This document shows, one piece after another, positions 15,290 to 24,031 of a DNA stretch of 64,000 bases (its first letter is position 1; each line of letters begins with the position of its first letter). Where the stretch lies: contig CAVWXY010000006.1 of the NCBI GenBank assembly GCA_963758945.1, forward strand, positions 1,302,001 to 1,366,000. The letters are read 5' to 3'. Below the pieces are notes generated by a model, which had not been told where the DNA came from, ran no database searches, and saw nothing but the letters and a program-made list of their open reading frames with translations. This stretch comes from VAZQ01 sp963758945. Its GTDB lineage: Bacteria; Pseudomonadota; Alphaproteobacteria; Rhizobiales; Xanthobacteraceae. A program made the position numbers and the translations under genes.

Positions 15290-16903
15290 ATGCAGGCATA
15301 CGACGTTGTCATCATCGGTGCGGGGCATAATGGCCTGACTTGCGCCGCGTATCTCGGCATGGCGGGGCTCAAGGTCAAGGTCGTCGAACGCCGGCCGATC
15401 GTGGGCGGGGCAGCGGTCACGGAGGAGTTTTGGCCGGGCTTCCGAAACTCGGTCGCGGCATATACGGTGAGCCTGCTCAGCCCAAAAATCATCGCCGACC
15501 TGCGCCTCCTCGATCACGGATTGAGGCTCGTCGAGCGTCGCGCGCAGAACTTCGTCCCCGCTTTGGACGGCCGGTATCTGCTCGCGGCCGAGGGCCGTAC
15601 CGAACGCAACATCGCAGCTTTCAGCCGTATCGATGCGCAGCGATACGCCGCCTTCAGTCGCGAGCTCGATGCCAGCGCCGACCTCTTGCGCGAGCTTGCG
15701 CTCGAGGCGCCGCCGAATCTGACGCGCGGACTCAAGATCGAGACCCTCGGCGAATTAATCAAAGCGGCGCGCTTGGGCAATCGGCTTCGCCGGCTGTCCA
15801 CGGAAAATCTGCGCACGCTGTTCGACCTGTTCACGAAATCGGCCGGCGATTTTCTCGACGGCTGGTTCGAAGGCGAGCTGGTGAAGGCCTGGCTCGGATT
15901 CGACGCCATCGTCGGCAACTACGCCAGCCCGTATGCGCCCGGCACCGCCTACGTGCTTCTGCATCATGCCTTCGGCGAGGTGAACGGAAAGCGGCGCGCC
16001 TGGGGCCACGCGATCGGGGGAATGGGCGCGGTCACGCAGGCGATGGCGCGCGCCGCCGCGGGCCACGGCGTGGAGATCGAAACCCGTGCGCCGGTCCGGG
16101 AGGTCTTGGTCGAGCAGGGCAGAGCCGGCGGCGTCGTTCTCGCCGACGGGCGGGTCATCCGCGCCGGTGTCGTCGCGGCCAACGTCAATCCCAAGCTGCT
16201 TTATACGGCGATGCTGCCGGAAAGCGCGCTCGATGCGGCCTTCCTGCGCCGCATGCGCGGATGGCGCTGCGGCTCGGGCACGTTCCGGATCAACGTCGCG
16301 CTCTCGCAACTGCCGAGCTTCACGGCGCTGCCGGGCCGCGAGCCCGCCGATCACCACACCGCGGGCATCATTCTCGCGCCCAGCCTCGGCTACATGGACC
16401 GCGCCTATTGCGACGCGCGCGCGTTGGGGTGGAGCCGCGCACCCATCATCGAGCTGGTCATTCCTTCGACGCTCGACGATACGCTGGCGCCCGAGGGCGC
16501 GCACGTCGCGAGCCTGTTCTGCCAGCATGTGGCACCGCAGCTGCCCGAAGGCGCGGCGTGGAACGACCATCGCGACCGGGTGGCCGGCTTGATGATCGAA
16601 ACGGTCGATCGATATGCACCGGGCTTCAAGGCCAGCGTGATCGGGCGCCAAGCCCTGAGCCCTTTCGACCTGGAGGAGGTGTTCGGGCTCACCGGCGGCG
16701 ACATCTTCCATGGCGCCTTGTCGCTCGATCAGCTGTTCTGGGCGCGCCCCGCCCTCGGCTATGCGGATTATCGTGGGCCGCTGAAGGGACTCTATCATTG
16801 CGGGTCGGGCGCTCACCCCGGCGGCGGAGTGACCGGCGCACCCGGTCACAATGCCGCCCGCGCGATCATCGCCGATCGGCGCCGGCGCTTGCGGCCGAGC
16901 TGA
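15290..16903 (+). CDS. FAD-dependent oxidoreductase, phytoene-desaturase / PYROXD2-like
   Basis: A 537-aa flavoprotein of the carotenoid-desaturase-like group. The N-terminal Rossmann dinucleotide motif is VVIIGAGHNGLTCAAYLGMAG, followed by GGAAVTEE, and the C-terminal FAD-contact region is GLYHCGSGAHPGGGVTGAPG. Length and the middle GHAIGGMGAVTQAMARAA segment match the PYROXD2/CrtI-like family rather than true phytoene desaturases. No carotenoid genes are nearby, so a role in pigment synthesis is not supported. It ends about 100 bases before the convergent IclR gene. Confidence 0.88.
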   Translation: MQAYDVVIIGAGHNGLTCAAYLGMAGLKVKVVERRPIVGGAAVTEEFWPGFRNSVAAYTVSLLSPKIIADLRLLDHGLRLVERRAQNFVPALDGRYLLAAEGRTERNIAAFSRIDAQRYAAFSRELDASADLLRELALEAPPNLTRGLKIETLGELIKAARLGNRLRRLSTENLRTLFDLFTKSAGDFLDGWFEGELVKAWLGFDAIVGNYASPYAPGTAYVLLHHAFGEVNGKRRAWGHAIGGMGAVTQAMARAAAGHGVEIETRAPVREVLVEQGRAGGVVLADGRVIRAGVVAANVNPKLLYTAMLPESALDAAFLRRMRGWRCGSGTFRINVALSQLPSFTALPGREPADHHTAGIILAPSLGYMDRAYCDARALGWSRAPIIELVIPSTLDDTLAPEGAHVASLFCQHVAPQLPEGAAWNDHRDRVAGLMIETVDRYAPGFKASVIGRQALSPFDLEEVFGLTGGDIFHGALSLDQLFWARPALGYADYRGPLKGLYHCGSGAHPGGGVTGAPGHNAARAIIADRRRRLRPS

Positions 16904-17001
16904 CGCCGGGCACGGGCCGGCCTAGCGACGCGTCAGTGCGGCTGCAGCATGTCCGCGTTCTCGGCCGGAGCGATCGTCGCAAGGGCATTGGGTCGCGACG
17001 A

Positions 17002-17697
17002 CTACTCGCGCGCCGGTAACACGGTCCGCAGTCGCTCGGCCGAGGCCAACAGTTCTGCAAGCGCGAACCGGCGCTCCTTCTCCCGGAAACGTCCGATCAA
17101 CCCGGAGATCGCGAGCGCGCCCCGAAAGCCGCCGGCGAGGTCGAACACCGGCACCGCCACCGCTGCGACCTGCGGGTCGCGTGCGCCGAGGGAGATGTCG
17201 TAGCCGCGCGCCTTCACCGCCTTCGCCCGCTCGCCTTTGCCGTCGGGGAAGGCGAGCAGCACATGCGCGCTGGCGCCAGCGGTCAACGGCAGTGCGCTGC
17301 CTTCGTCGAGATGGTGGCGCGCCGCGTGCGGCGAATTGAGCCGAAACAGGCACACGCGCGTGCGGCCCTCGCGAATGTAGAACGACGCCGTCTCGCCGGT
17401 CGCTTCGACCAGTCTGCGCAACTCGGGCCTGATGGCGCCGCCGGGATTGAAGCGCGCCCGGTAGATCGATCCCAGCCGCCACAGCGCCGGTCCGAGCCGG
17501 AAAACGCCGCTCTCCTCGCGCACGAGGTAGCCCAACCGTTCCAGTGATCCGGCGAGCCGCAGGATCGTGCTCTTGTAGAAGCCCGTCGCCGACGCGAGCT
17601 CGCCGAGCGTCATCTGCGGCTTGTCGCCATGGAACGCGTCGAGCACGGTGAGGGCGCGCTCGACCGCCTCGACCCTGTCCTTGCTCATTGCTCCCAT
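17002..17697 (-). CDS. IclR-family transcriptional regulator
   Basis: A 231-aa IclR-type regulator: N-terminal winged helix (AVERALTVLDAFHGDKPQMTLGELASATGFYKSTILRLAGSL; key motif YKSTILRL) and a C-terminal effector domain (GETASFYIREG, VAVPVFDLAGGFRGALAISG). It is transcribed divergently from the CoA-transferase/TTT operon across a 120-base gap that carries a perfect 15-bp palindrome, the standard layout for a local IclR regulator. The second ATG at 17688 is an equally good start. The effector is probably the acid imported by the operon, or its CoA ester. Confidence 0.9.
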   Translation of the reverse strand: MGAMSKDRVEAVERALTVLDAFHGDKPQMTLGELASATGFYKSTILRLAGSLERLGYLVREESGVFRLGPALWRLGSIYRARFNPGGAIRPELRRLVEATGETASFYIREGRTRVCLFRLNSPHAARHHLDEGSALPLTAGASAHVLLAFPDGKGERAKAVKARGYDISLGARDPQVAAVAVPVFDLAGGFRGALAISGLIGRFREKERRFALAELLASAERLRTVLPARE

Positions 17698-17740
17698 CCG
17701 ACGGCGCGGCGATGTTCGCCGAGTCCTTCCGACCTTATAA

Positions 17741-17792
17741 TAGAACGGCGTTGTGCTGCATAGAACGTTGTGGTAAGCAGAATATTATTCTG
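17741..17792. promoter_or_regulatory. Candidate IclR operator
   Basis: Between the divergent IclR and CoA-transferase genes lies the perfect palindrome CAGAATA-T-TATTCTG (17778-17792). It is preceded by two direct TAGAACG repeats exactly 20 bp apart (17741 and 17761). IclR proteins bind 14-15-bp palindromes in such gaps, so this is the best operator candidate; the binding itself is inferred. Confidence 0.6.
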
Positions 17793-17817
17793 TGTAGCAG
17801 AACGCTTGGAGCGGGGA

Positions 17818-19020
17818 ATGGCCGGACTTCTCGCCGGGACGCGCGTTCTCGATCTGACCAACGTGCTCGCCGGTCCGTTCTGCTGCTATCAGCTGGCCCA
17901 GCTCGGCGCCGAGGTGATCAAGGTCGAGGTGCCGGGGGCGGGCGACCTGGCGCGGCAGTTGGGGGCCGATCCCGAGCTCAACCGCCGCGGCATGGGCGCG
18001 TCGTTCCTGGCGCAGAACGCGGGAAAGCGCTCGCTCACGCTGAACCTGAAGGCGGCGAAAGGCCGCGAGGCCTTTCGCCGGCTGGTCGCGACCTCGGATG
18101 TCGTGGTCGAGAACTTTCGTCCCGGCGTGATGGAGCGGCTGGGTCTCGGCCATGCGGCGCTTGCGGCGGTCAAGCGCGACCTGATCTACTGCGCGATTTC
18201 GGGCTTCGGCCAGGACGGGCCGCTCAAATTCAATCCCGCCTACGACCAGATCATCCAGGGCCTCAGCGGGGTCATGAGCGTCACCGGCGACGCGCAATCG
18301 GCGCCGTTGCGGGTCGGCTATCCCGTGGCCGACACCATGGGCGGCATCACCGCCGCTTTCGCCATCGCCGCGGCGCTGTTTCGGCGCGAGCGTACGGGCG
18401 AGGGCGAGTTCATCGACGTCTCCATGCTGGAATCCTCGCTGGTCGCCATGGGCTGGGCGGTCTCCAACTGGCTCATCGCCGGCGTGAAGCCGCAGCCCAT
18501 GGGCAACGAAAACGTGACGGCGAGCCCTTCCGGCACGTTCCGCACCGGGCACGGGCTCCTGAACATCGCGGCCAACAAGCAGCAGCAGTTCGAGACCCTG
18601 TGCCGGCTGATCGGCCGCAGCGACCTGGCGACCGATCCGCGTTTCGCGGCGCGCGAGGATCGCAAGCACCGGCGCTTGGAATTGAACCGCGAGATCGAGC
18701 GGGCGCTGGCGGCGCGCTCGGCGCAGGAATGGTCGGCCCTTCTCAACCGAGACGGCGTTCCCGCCGGCGAGGTGCTCGACGTCCCTGCCGTGCTCGAGCA
18801 CCCGCAGGTGATCGAGCGAAAGCTGGTCCAGACCTTCGAGGGCGTGCCCGGCGTCGATCGTCCGGTGCGCGTCGTGCGCTGCGGCTTTCGCCTCGCCAGC
18901 GGCGATCCGCACCCGCGCACGGGACCGCCCGCGCTCGGCGCCGATACCGAAGCATTGCTCGATGAGCTTGGATTTTCCCGGCACGATGTCGAGGAGCTGA
19001 CGCGCGAAGGTGCGGCATGA
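17818..19020 (+). CDS. CaiB/BaiF-type CoA transferase (class III)
   Basis: A 400-aa class III CoA transferase, which moves CoA between carboxylic acids in the cytoplasm. It has the N-terminal LDLTNVLAGPFCCYQLAQLGAEVIKVE, the catalytic-Asp motif AYDQIIQGLSG, and DVSMLESSLVAMGW. The ATG at 17818 follows a GGAG ribosome site; the first residues MAGLLAGTRVLDL fit the family. Its stop overlaps the start of the citryl-CoA-lyase-like gene by four bases (ATGA), so the two probably act in sequence: activation of an imported acid, then cleavage. Confidence 0.9.
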   Translation: MAGLLAGTRVLDLTNVLAGPFCCYQLAQLGAEVIKVEVPGAGDLARQLGADPELNRRGMGASFLAQNAGKRSLTLNLKAAKGREAFRRLVATSDVVVENFRPGVMERLGLGHAALAAVKRDLIYCAISGFGQDGPLKFNPAYDQIIQGLSGVMSVTGDAQSAPLRVGYPVADTMGGITAAFAIAAALFRRERTGEGEFIDVSMLESSLVAMGWAVSNWLIAGVKPQPMGNENVTASPSGTFRTGHGLLNIAANKQQQFETLCRLIGRSDLATDPRFAAREDRKHRRLELNREIERALAARSAQEWSALLNRDGVPAGEVLDVPAVLEHPQVIERKLVQTFEGVPGVDRPVRVVRCGFRLASGDPHPRTGPPALGADTEALLDELGFSRHDVEELTREGAA

Positions 19021-19871
19021 GCGACAAGGCGGCGAGCGGCGCGGCCGGCAGCGCGGAAGACTGGTGGTCGACGGCGATCATCGACATGAAGCCGGGGATG
19101 ATCCGCTACCGCGGCTACGCGATCGAGGAGCTGATCGGGCGCGTGAGCTTTGCGGAGATGGTCTACCTCATGACCCGCGGCGAGCTTCCGCATCCCAACG
19201 CCGCCAAGCTGCTCGAAGCCGCGCTGGTGGCGGCGGTGGACCACGGCCCGCAGGCGCCGTCGATCGCGGCCGCCCGCATGGCGATCAGCTGCGGCGTCGG
19301 CATCAACAACGCGATGGCTTCGGCCATCAACATGCTCGGGGATGTGCATGGCGGAGCGGGCGAGCAATGCGTCGCGCTCTACAATGCCATTGCCGGGCGC
19401 ATCGGCGATGGCCCCCTCGGCGAACGGCAACTCGCCGAGGCCGCCGCTGCCGAAATCGCGGCGCTGGCCGAACGCGGCATCGCCCATGTCCCCGGCTTCG
19501 GCCATCGCTTTCACCCGCGCGACCCGCGCGCGCCGCGCCTGCTCGCGCTGGTGGACGCCGCCGCCGCCGGCGGCGCGGTGAGCGGACGCTTCGCCGTGAT
19601 CGGCCGTGCCGTCGAGGCCCGGCTCGCGGCGCAGAAGGGGCGGCCGATCCCGATGAATATCGACGGCGCCACCGGCGTCGTGTTCGCGGAGCTCGGCTTC
19701 CCGCCGCCGCTGTGCCGCGGTCTGTTCGTGCTGTCGCGCTCGGTTGGCGCGCTGGCCCATGCCTTCGAGGAGCTGCAGTCCGGTACCCGCAACAAAGGAC
19801 CGATCCCCCGCCACCTGATTTGGACCTATACTGGCCCGCCACCGCGCAAGCTCGCCGCGGAGGCGGGCTAG
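19017..19871 (+). CDS. Citrate-synthase-fold protein, citryl-CoA lyase-like
   Basis: A 284-aa short member of the citrate synthase superfamily. The three catalytic positions are visible: His in GDVHGGAGEQ, His in PGFGHRFHPRD and Asp in NIDGATGVVF. The short length and the missing N-terminal region agree with the citryl-CoA lyase/CitE-independent branch found in CoA-ester cleavage pathways. Directly coupled to a CoA transferase and followed by a tricarboxylate importer, it likely splits a CoA thioester of the imported acid into acetyl-CoA (or similar) and a keto acid. The exact substrate is not shown. Confidence 0.82.
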   Translation: MSDKAASGAAGSAEDWWSTAIIDMKPGMIRYRGYAIEELIGRVSFAEMVYLMTRGELPHPNAAKLLEAALVAAVDHGPQAPSIAAARMAISCGVGINNAMASAINMLGDVHGGAGEQCVALYNAIAGRIGDGPLGERQLAEAAAAEIAALAERGIAHVPGFGHRFHPRDPRAPRLLALVDAAAAGGAVSGRFAVIGRAVEARLAAQKGRPIPMNIDGATGVVFAELGFPPPLCRGLFVLSRSVGALAHAFEELQSGTRNKGPIPRHLIWTYTGPPPRKLAAEAG

Positions 19872-19955
19872 ACCAGCGCCTGGAACCGTTTCTCGATGGC
19901 TGCGATCAAGACGCCGAAGAGCGCCGATGCAACGTACCTTTGGAAAGGAAACGCC

Positions 19956-20942
19956 ATGCCGACCCGCCGTGATTTGTTGCGCAGCGCCGCGCTCGGCCCT
20001 GCCGTCGCCGCCTTGCCGTGGTCGCTCCTGACCGCCGAGGAAGCGCACGCCCAGGCCATCGATCTGCTCAAGATCTTCGTCCCGGCGGCGCCGGGCGGCG
20101 GCTGGGACCAGACCGCACGCACGATCGAGCAGGTGCTGCGCGCGACCGGGGCCGTGAAGGGCGTGCAGATCACCAATGTCGGCGGCGCGGGCGGCGCGGT
20201 CGGGCTGCCCCAGTTCCTCAATCAGTGGAAGGGGCAGGGCAACGCGCTGATGGTCGCGGGCATGGTGATGGTCGGCGCGATCATCGCCAACAAGAGCCCG
20301 GTCAAGCTCGCGCAGGCGACGCCGATCGCGCGCCTCACCGGCGAGTTTCTGGCCCTCGTCGTTCCGGCGCAGTCGCCGTTCAAGAGCGCGAAGGATTTCG
20401 CCGCCGCGCTCAAGGCCGACCCCACCAAGGTTCCCGTCGCGGGCGGCTCGGCCGGCGGCTCCGACCACATCCTGCTCGGCATGATCGCCAAGGCGATCGG
20501 CGTTCCGCCGACCAAAGTCAGTTACGTCGCCTTTGCCGGCGGCGGACCGGCGACCGCGGCGCTGCTCGGCAACCAGGTGGCGGCCGGCATCTCCGGCTAC
20601 GGCGAATTCGCGGAGCAGGTGAAAGCCGGCAAGTTGCGGGTGATCGCGATCTCGTCGGACAAGCGCCAAGACGGCATCGCGGCCCCGACATTGAAAGAGG
20701 AGGGGATCGACGTCGAGCTGTTCAACTGGCGCGGCGTGTTCGCTCCGCCCGGCGTCAGCGACGCGCAACGCAAAGCGATGATCGCGCTGATGGAGAAGAT
20801 GGCCGCGAGCCCGCAATGGGCGGAGGCCTGCAAGAACCGCGACTGGACGCAGATCACGCTGCTCGGGGACGATTACAAGACGTTCCTCGTCGGCGAGACG
20901 GCCCGCATCGAAGGCATCCTCAAAGAACTCGGACTCGCGTGA
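19956..20942 (+). CDS. tctC: Tripartite tricarboxylate transporter binding protein TctC
   Basis: A 328-aa periplasmic solute-binding protein of the Bug/TctC family. The ATG at 19956 is preceded by AAAGGAA and begins a Tat-like signal (MPTRRDLLRSAALGPAVAAL). Mature motifs: IFVPAAPGGGWDQTART, ITNVGGAGGAVGL and NWRGVFAPPGVSDAQR. It is followed by tctB and tctA, giving a complete transporter, and preceded by enzymes that would process the acid. The ligand is a carboxylate, not necessarily citrate. Confidence 0.9.
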   Translation: MPTRRDLLRSAALGPAVAALPWSLLTAEEAHAQAIDLLKIFVPAAPGGGWDQTARTIEQVLRATGAVKGVQITNVGGAGGAVGLPQFLNQWKGQGNALMVAGMVMVGAIIANKSPVKLAQATPIARLTGEFLALVVPAQSPFKSAKDFAAALKADPTKVPVAGGSAGGSDHILLGMIAKAIGVPPTKVSYVAFAGGGPATAALLGNQVAAGISGYGEFAEQVKAGKLRVIAISSDKRQDGIAAPTLKEEGIDVELFNWRGVFAPPGVSDAQRKAMIALMEKMAASPQWAEACKNRDWTQITLLGDDYKTFLVGETARIEGILKELGLA

Positions 20943-20943
20943 C

Positions 20944-21480
20944 ATGGCGGCCGGGGGCCTGGAGCCGAGCGGGGACGCCACCGCGCGCCGGGCGGCGATC
21001 GGCGAGACCATCATCGGCGCCGGCGTGCTGGTGCTCGCGATCGTCATGGTCTGGCAGACGCTCTCCATTCCGGTGTCGCCGATCTACGCCAAGGTCGGAC
21101 CGACCGTCGTTCCGATCATCACGGCCGCCGCGCTCGGCATGCTCGGCATCCTGCTTCTGGTCGCCGCGTGGCAAGGCGGCTGGCAGCCCGAAGAGGAGAG
21201 GGAGTTCACGCCCGATCGAGCCGCGCTCGCCTGGCTCGCCGCCGGGCTCGTGCTCAATGTTCTCCTGATCGGCTCGGCCGGCTTCACCGTCGCCTCGGTC
21301 ATTCTGTTCGTCTGCGTGGCGCGCGGCTTCGGCTCCAGGGCGATCGTGCGCGACGTCTTGATCGGTGCGGTGTTCGCGCTCGTCGCCTATTTCGGCTTCG
21401 CCCAGACCCTCGGCATCAATATCGGGTCGGGCGTCGTCGAGAAGGCGATCGAGCGCGTCATCGGCACGGAGAGCTCCTGA
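20944..21480 (+). CDS. tctB: Tripartite tricarboxylate transporter small membrane subunit TctB
   Basis: A 178-aa membrane protein with four hydrophobic segments (GETIIGAGVLVLAIVMVWQT; GPTVVPIITAAALGMLGILL; an Ala/Leu-rich third; VASVILFVCVARGFG). It lies one base after tctC and one base before tctA, which is the usual tctCBA order. It has no known enzymatic residues and is needed for assembly of the transporter. Confidence 0.88.
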   Translation: MAAGGLEPSGDATARRAAIGETIIGAGVLVLAIVMVWQTLSIPVSPIYAKVGPTVVPIITAAALGMLGILLLVAAWQGGWQPEEEREFTPDRAALAWLAAGLVLNVLLIGSAGFTVASVILFVCVARGFGSRAIVRDVLIGAVFALVAYFGFAQTLGINIGSGVVEKAIERVIGTESS

Positions 21481-21481
21481 G

Positions 21482-22993
21482 ATGGAGGCGTTCTCGCAGC
21501 TCCTCAACGGGTTTGCGGTCGCGCTCACGCCGATGAATCTGCTCTGGTGCCTCGTCGGCACCACGCTCGGGACCGCGATCGGCGTCCTGCCCGGGCTGGG
21601 CCCGGCACTCACCATCGCGCTCCTTTTGCCGATCACCTTCAAGGTCGAGCCCACCGCCGCGTTCATCCTCTTCGCCGGCATCTATTACGGTGCGATGTAC
21701 GGCGGCTCGACCACCTCGATCCTGCTCAACACCCCGGGCGAGAGCGCCACCATCGTCACCGCGCTCGAGGGCAACAAGATGGCCCGCAACGGCCGTGCCG
21801 GCGCGGCGCTCGCGACCGCGGCCATCGGCTCGTTCGTGGCCGGCACGATCGGAACCCTCGGCATCACCTTCCTCGCCCCGGTGGTGGTGGATTGGGCGCT
21901 CAGATTCGGACCGGCGGATTATTTCTCCCTGATGGTGCTGGCCTTCGTGACCGTGTCGGCCGTGCTCGGCTCCTCGGCGGTGAGGGGGCTGGCGATGCTT
22001 TTCTTCGGCATCTGGCTCGGCCTGATCGGCGTCGACCTGCAGACCGGACAGGCGCGCTTCACCTTCGGGCTGCCCGAGCTGCTCGACGGCATCAATGTCA
22101 TCGTCGTGGCGGTCGGGCTGTTCGCGGTCGGCGAGACACTCTACGTCGCCTCGCGCTACCGTCTGGGCAAGGACGAGATCATTCCGCTGTCGGGCTCGCT
22201 CTGGATGACGGCGGCGGAATGGAAGCGGTCGTGGAAACCGTGGCTGCGCGGTACCGCGATCGGTTTTCCGATCGGCGCCATGCCGGCGGGCGGTGCCGAG
22301 ATCCCGACCTTTCTCAGCTACTATATCGAGCGAAAGCTCGCCTCCCGGCCGGAGGAATTCGGCAAGGGCGCGATCGAAGGCGTCGCCGGTCCCGAAGCCG
22401 CCAACAATGCCTCGGCCGCGGGCGTGCTGGTGCCGATGCTCACGCTCGGCCTGCCCACCTCGGCGACCGCCGCGATCATGCTCTCGGCATTCCAGAGCTA
22501 CGGCATCAATCCGGGGCCGCTGCTGCTGCAGTCGCAGGCGCAGCTCGTTTGGGGCCTGATCGCCTCCTTGTTCATCGGCAACGTGATGCTGCTCGTGCTC
22601 AACCTGCCGATGATCGCGATCTGGGTGAAGCTGCTGCAAATTCCGGCGCCGCTGCTCTATGCCGGGATTCTGGTGTTCGCGACCATCGGCACCTACGGCA
22701 TCACCCAGTCGCCGGTCGACCTCGTCCTGCTCTATCTCATCGGCGGCATCGGCTACCTCATGCGCCGCTACGACTTCCCTGCGGCTCCGGTCATCATCGG
22801 CATGATCCTGGGCCCGCTCGCCGAGCAGAACTTCCGCCAGGCCATGACCATCTCGGCCGGCGATTGGACGGTGTTCGTCACCCGGCCCTTGTCGGCGACG
22901 CTGCTGGCGCTGGCGGCGCTCGCCTTGTTAGGGCCGAAGCTGTATGCGCTCGCATTGCGGCCCAAGCCCGATCACGTGCCGGGAGACGCGTGA
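21482..22993 (+). CDS. tctA: Tripartite tricarboxylate transporter large membrane subunit TctA
   Basis: A 503-aa permease with about eleven helices. Family motifs: GVLPGLGPALTIALLLPITF, YYGAMYGGSTTSILLNTPGE and the GVAGPEAANNASAAGVLVPM repeat of the same element in the second half. The ATG at 21482 overlaps nothing but sits one base after the tctB stop. With TctC and TctB it forms a proton- or sodium-driven carboxylate importer of the inner membrane. Last gene of the IclR-controlled operon. Confidence 0.93.
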   Translation: MEAFSQLLNGFAVALTPMNLLWCLVGTTLGTAIGVLPGLGPALTIALLLPITFKVEPTAAFILFAGIYYGAMYGGSTTSILLNTPGESATIVTALEGNKMARNGRAGAALATAAIGSFVAGTIGTLGITFLAPVVVDWALRFGPADYFSLMVLAFVTVSAVLGSSAVRGLAMLFFGIWLGLIGVDLQTGQARFTFGLPELLDGINVIVVAVGLFAVGETLYVASRYRLGKDEIIPLSGSLWMTAAEWKRSWKPWLRGTAIGFPIGAMPAGGAEIPTFLSYYIERKLASRPEEFGKGAIEGVAGPEAANNASAAGVLVPMLTLGLPTSATAAIMLSAFQSYGINPGPLLLQSQAQLVWGLIASLFIGNVMLLVLNLPMIAIWVKLLQIPAPLLYAGILVFATIGTYGITQSPVDLVLLYLIGGIGYLMRRYDFPAAPVIIGMILGPLAEQNFRQAMTISAGDWTVFVTRPLSATLLALAALALLGPKLYALALRPKPDHVPGDA

Positions 22994-23200
22994 GCCAAGC
23001 GGCCGGAAATCCCCCACGCCTTGTCATTGTCGTCCCCGCGCAGCGTGAAGCACACCCTGCGGCTCTGGAATATGGGTCCGCGCTGTCGCGGAGACGGCGA
23101 TCCGTGATGATTGCACGGCGCCCGGCGGCTCATTCTTACAAACGTCGCGCGATCTCCCGTATTGTTTCCCCCCGACACCGATCGATAGGAGCCATTGGCG
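22994..23200. other. Intergenic region after tctA
   Basis: Contains the second copy of the palindromic repeat (23031-23098) and no gene. The remaining ~100 bases lead into a 37-codon frame with a good ribosome site. Confidence 0.5.
23031..23098. repeat. Two-hairpin palindromic intergenic repeat, copy 2 (diverged)
   Basis: Shares the core GCGGCTCTGGAATATGGGTC with the copy at 4165-4234 and the flanking GTCCCCGCG / GTCGCGGAGAC arms, with several changes that weaken the hairpins. Same orientation as copy 1. Confidence 0.7.
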
Positions 23201-23314
23201 ATGACGATGTCCATTGCAGAAGCGGCGATCAATCTTGCCGCGGCCTTGGCGCTGAGCCGCCATCCGCTCGACCTCGGCGCGCTCGGCCCCCAGCCCGGCC
23301 GTCCCGCCGGCTGA
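23201..23314 (+). CDS. Possible 37-aa small protein
   Basis: A short frame with start MTMSIAEAAINLAAALALSR, preceded by AGGAG at a good distance (AGGAGCCATTGGCG). It ends PQPGRPAG. The N-terminal half would form an amphipathic or weakly hydrophobic Ala-rich helix, not a clear membrane helix. No family recognised; supported only by the ribosome site and the start. It might be chance. Confidence 0.35.
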   Translation: MTMSIAEAAINLAAALALSRHPLDLGALGPQPGRPAG

Positions 23315-24031
23315 GCGAGGAGATTCGTGGGATGGGTTGAGCGGAACGACACCCATCCCACGATGCTCGGCTCGCGCGTGCCGGCACGTTGCCGCGAAGC
23401 CGCGCCGAGGCGCGCCCTCGGGCAGGACCCGAGTGCGTTGCCGCCGACGCGAGGAGCTCGAGCGCGGCGTTGGCCGCTGCGCCGCTCGCATCGTCTCATC
23501 TTCACCATGTCAAACAACGCAGTTTCTTCGTTCCCGCGGCGCGTTGCTGCGCCCGGGTTTCCTTGCCTTCCTCGTCTCGGCTTCCGGACCCCAACCGAGG
23601 GGTGGGCGGAGCGCCGGGAGGCGGTATCCTCATTACGTCGCGCTCGTAAGGCGCGACACCACGTTTGCGAGACGCGGCCGTCCGGGGCAAGCCGGAACGG
23701 GCCTCGCGGCGCTCCGCCCTGGCGGTTTTGGGCCCGCTCCGCGCTCGCCGGCTCCGCAGTTGCCTGCGGGTCAGTTGCACGGGCGACCTTCGCTGCCGGG
23801 TGTCGCGCCCGGTCGGCCGAAGGTCCCGAACCTCCCGGGCACGGTTTACGAGCCGCGGCCGGGACGCCACTCCCCGCTCCGCCTTCGGGATCGTCTCCGG
23901 ACGACGCCCCTCGATGAGCGAGGATGAGGGCATCTAGCACAGACGCTATACGTAGTCAATAGCGAAGTTGTCAAGTAGTCAAGCTTGCGACCAGCTCATC
24001 GCTGCCCGCCGCCACGCATCGGCAGAGCTGG
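23315..24031. other. Repeat-like non-coding stretch
   Basis: About 700 bases of very GC-rich sequence open in several frames but with the Arg/Pro/Ala-rich composition of non-coding DNA. Pieces resemble interspersed non-coding sequence I remember from Bradyrhizobium-type genomes, but I cannot verify that here. The last ~90 bases (23935-24025) drop sharply in GC. No gene is called. Confidence 0.45.

Noticed and set aside
18318..21068. Very long open frame on the minus strand opposite the CoA-transferase, lyase and TctC genes
   Set aside because: Composition is Arg/Ala/His-rich without motifs, and the opposite strand carries clear enzymes. High GC makes long antisense frames common.
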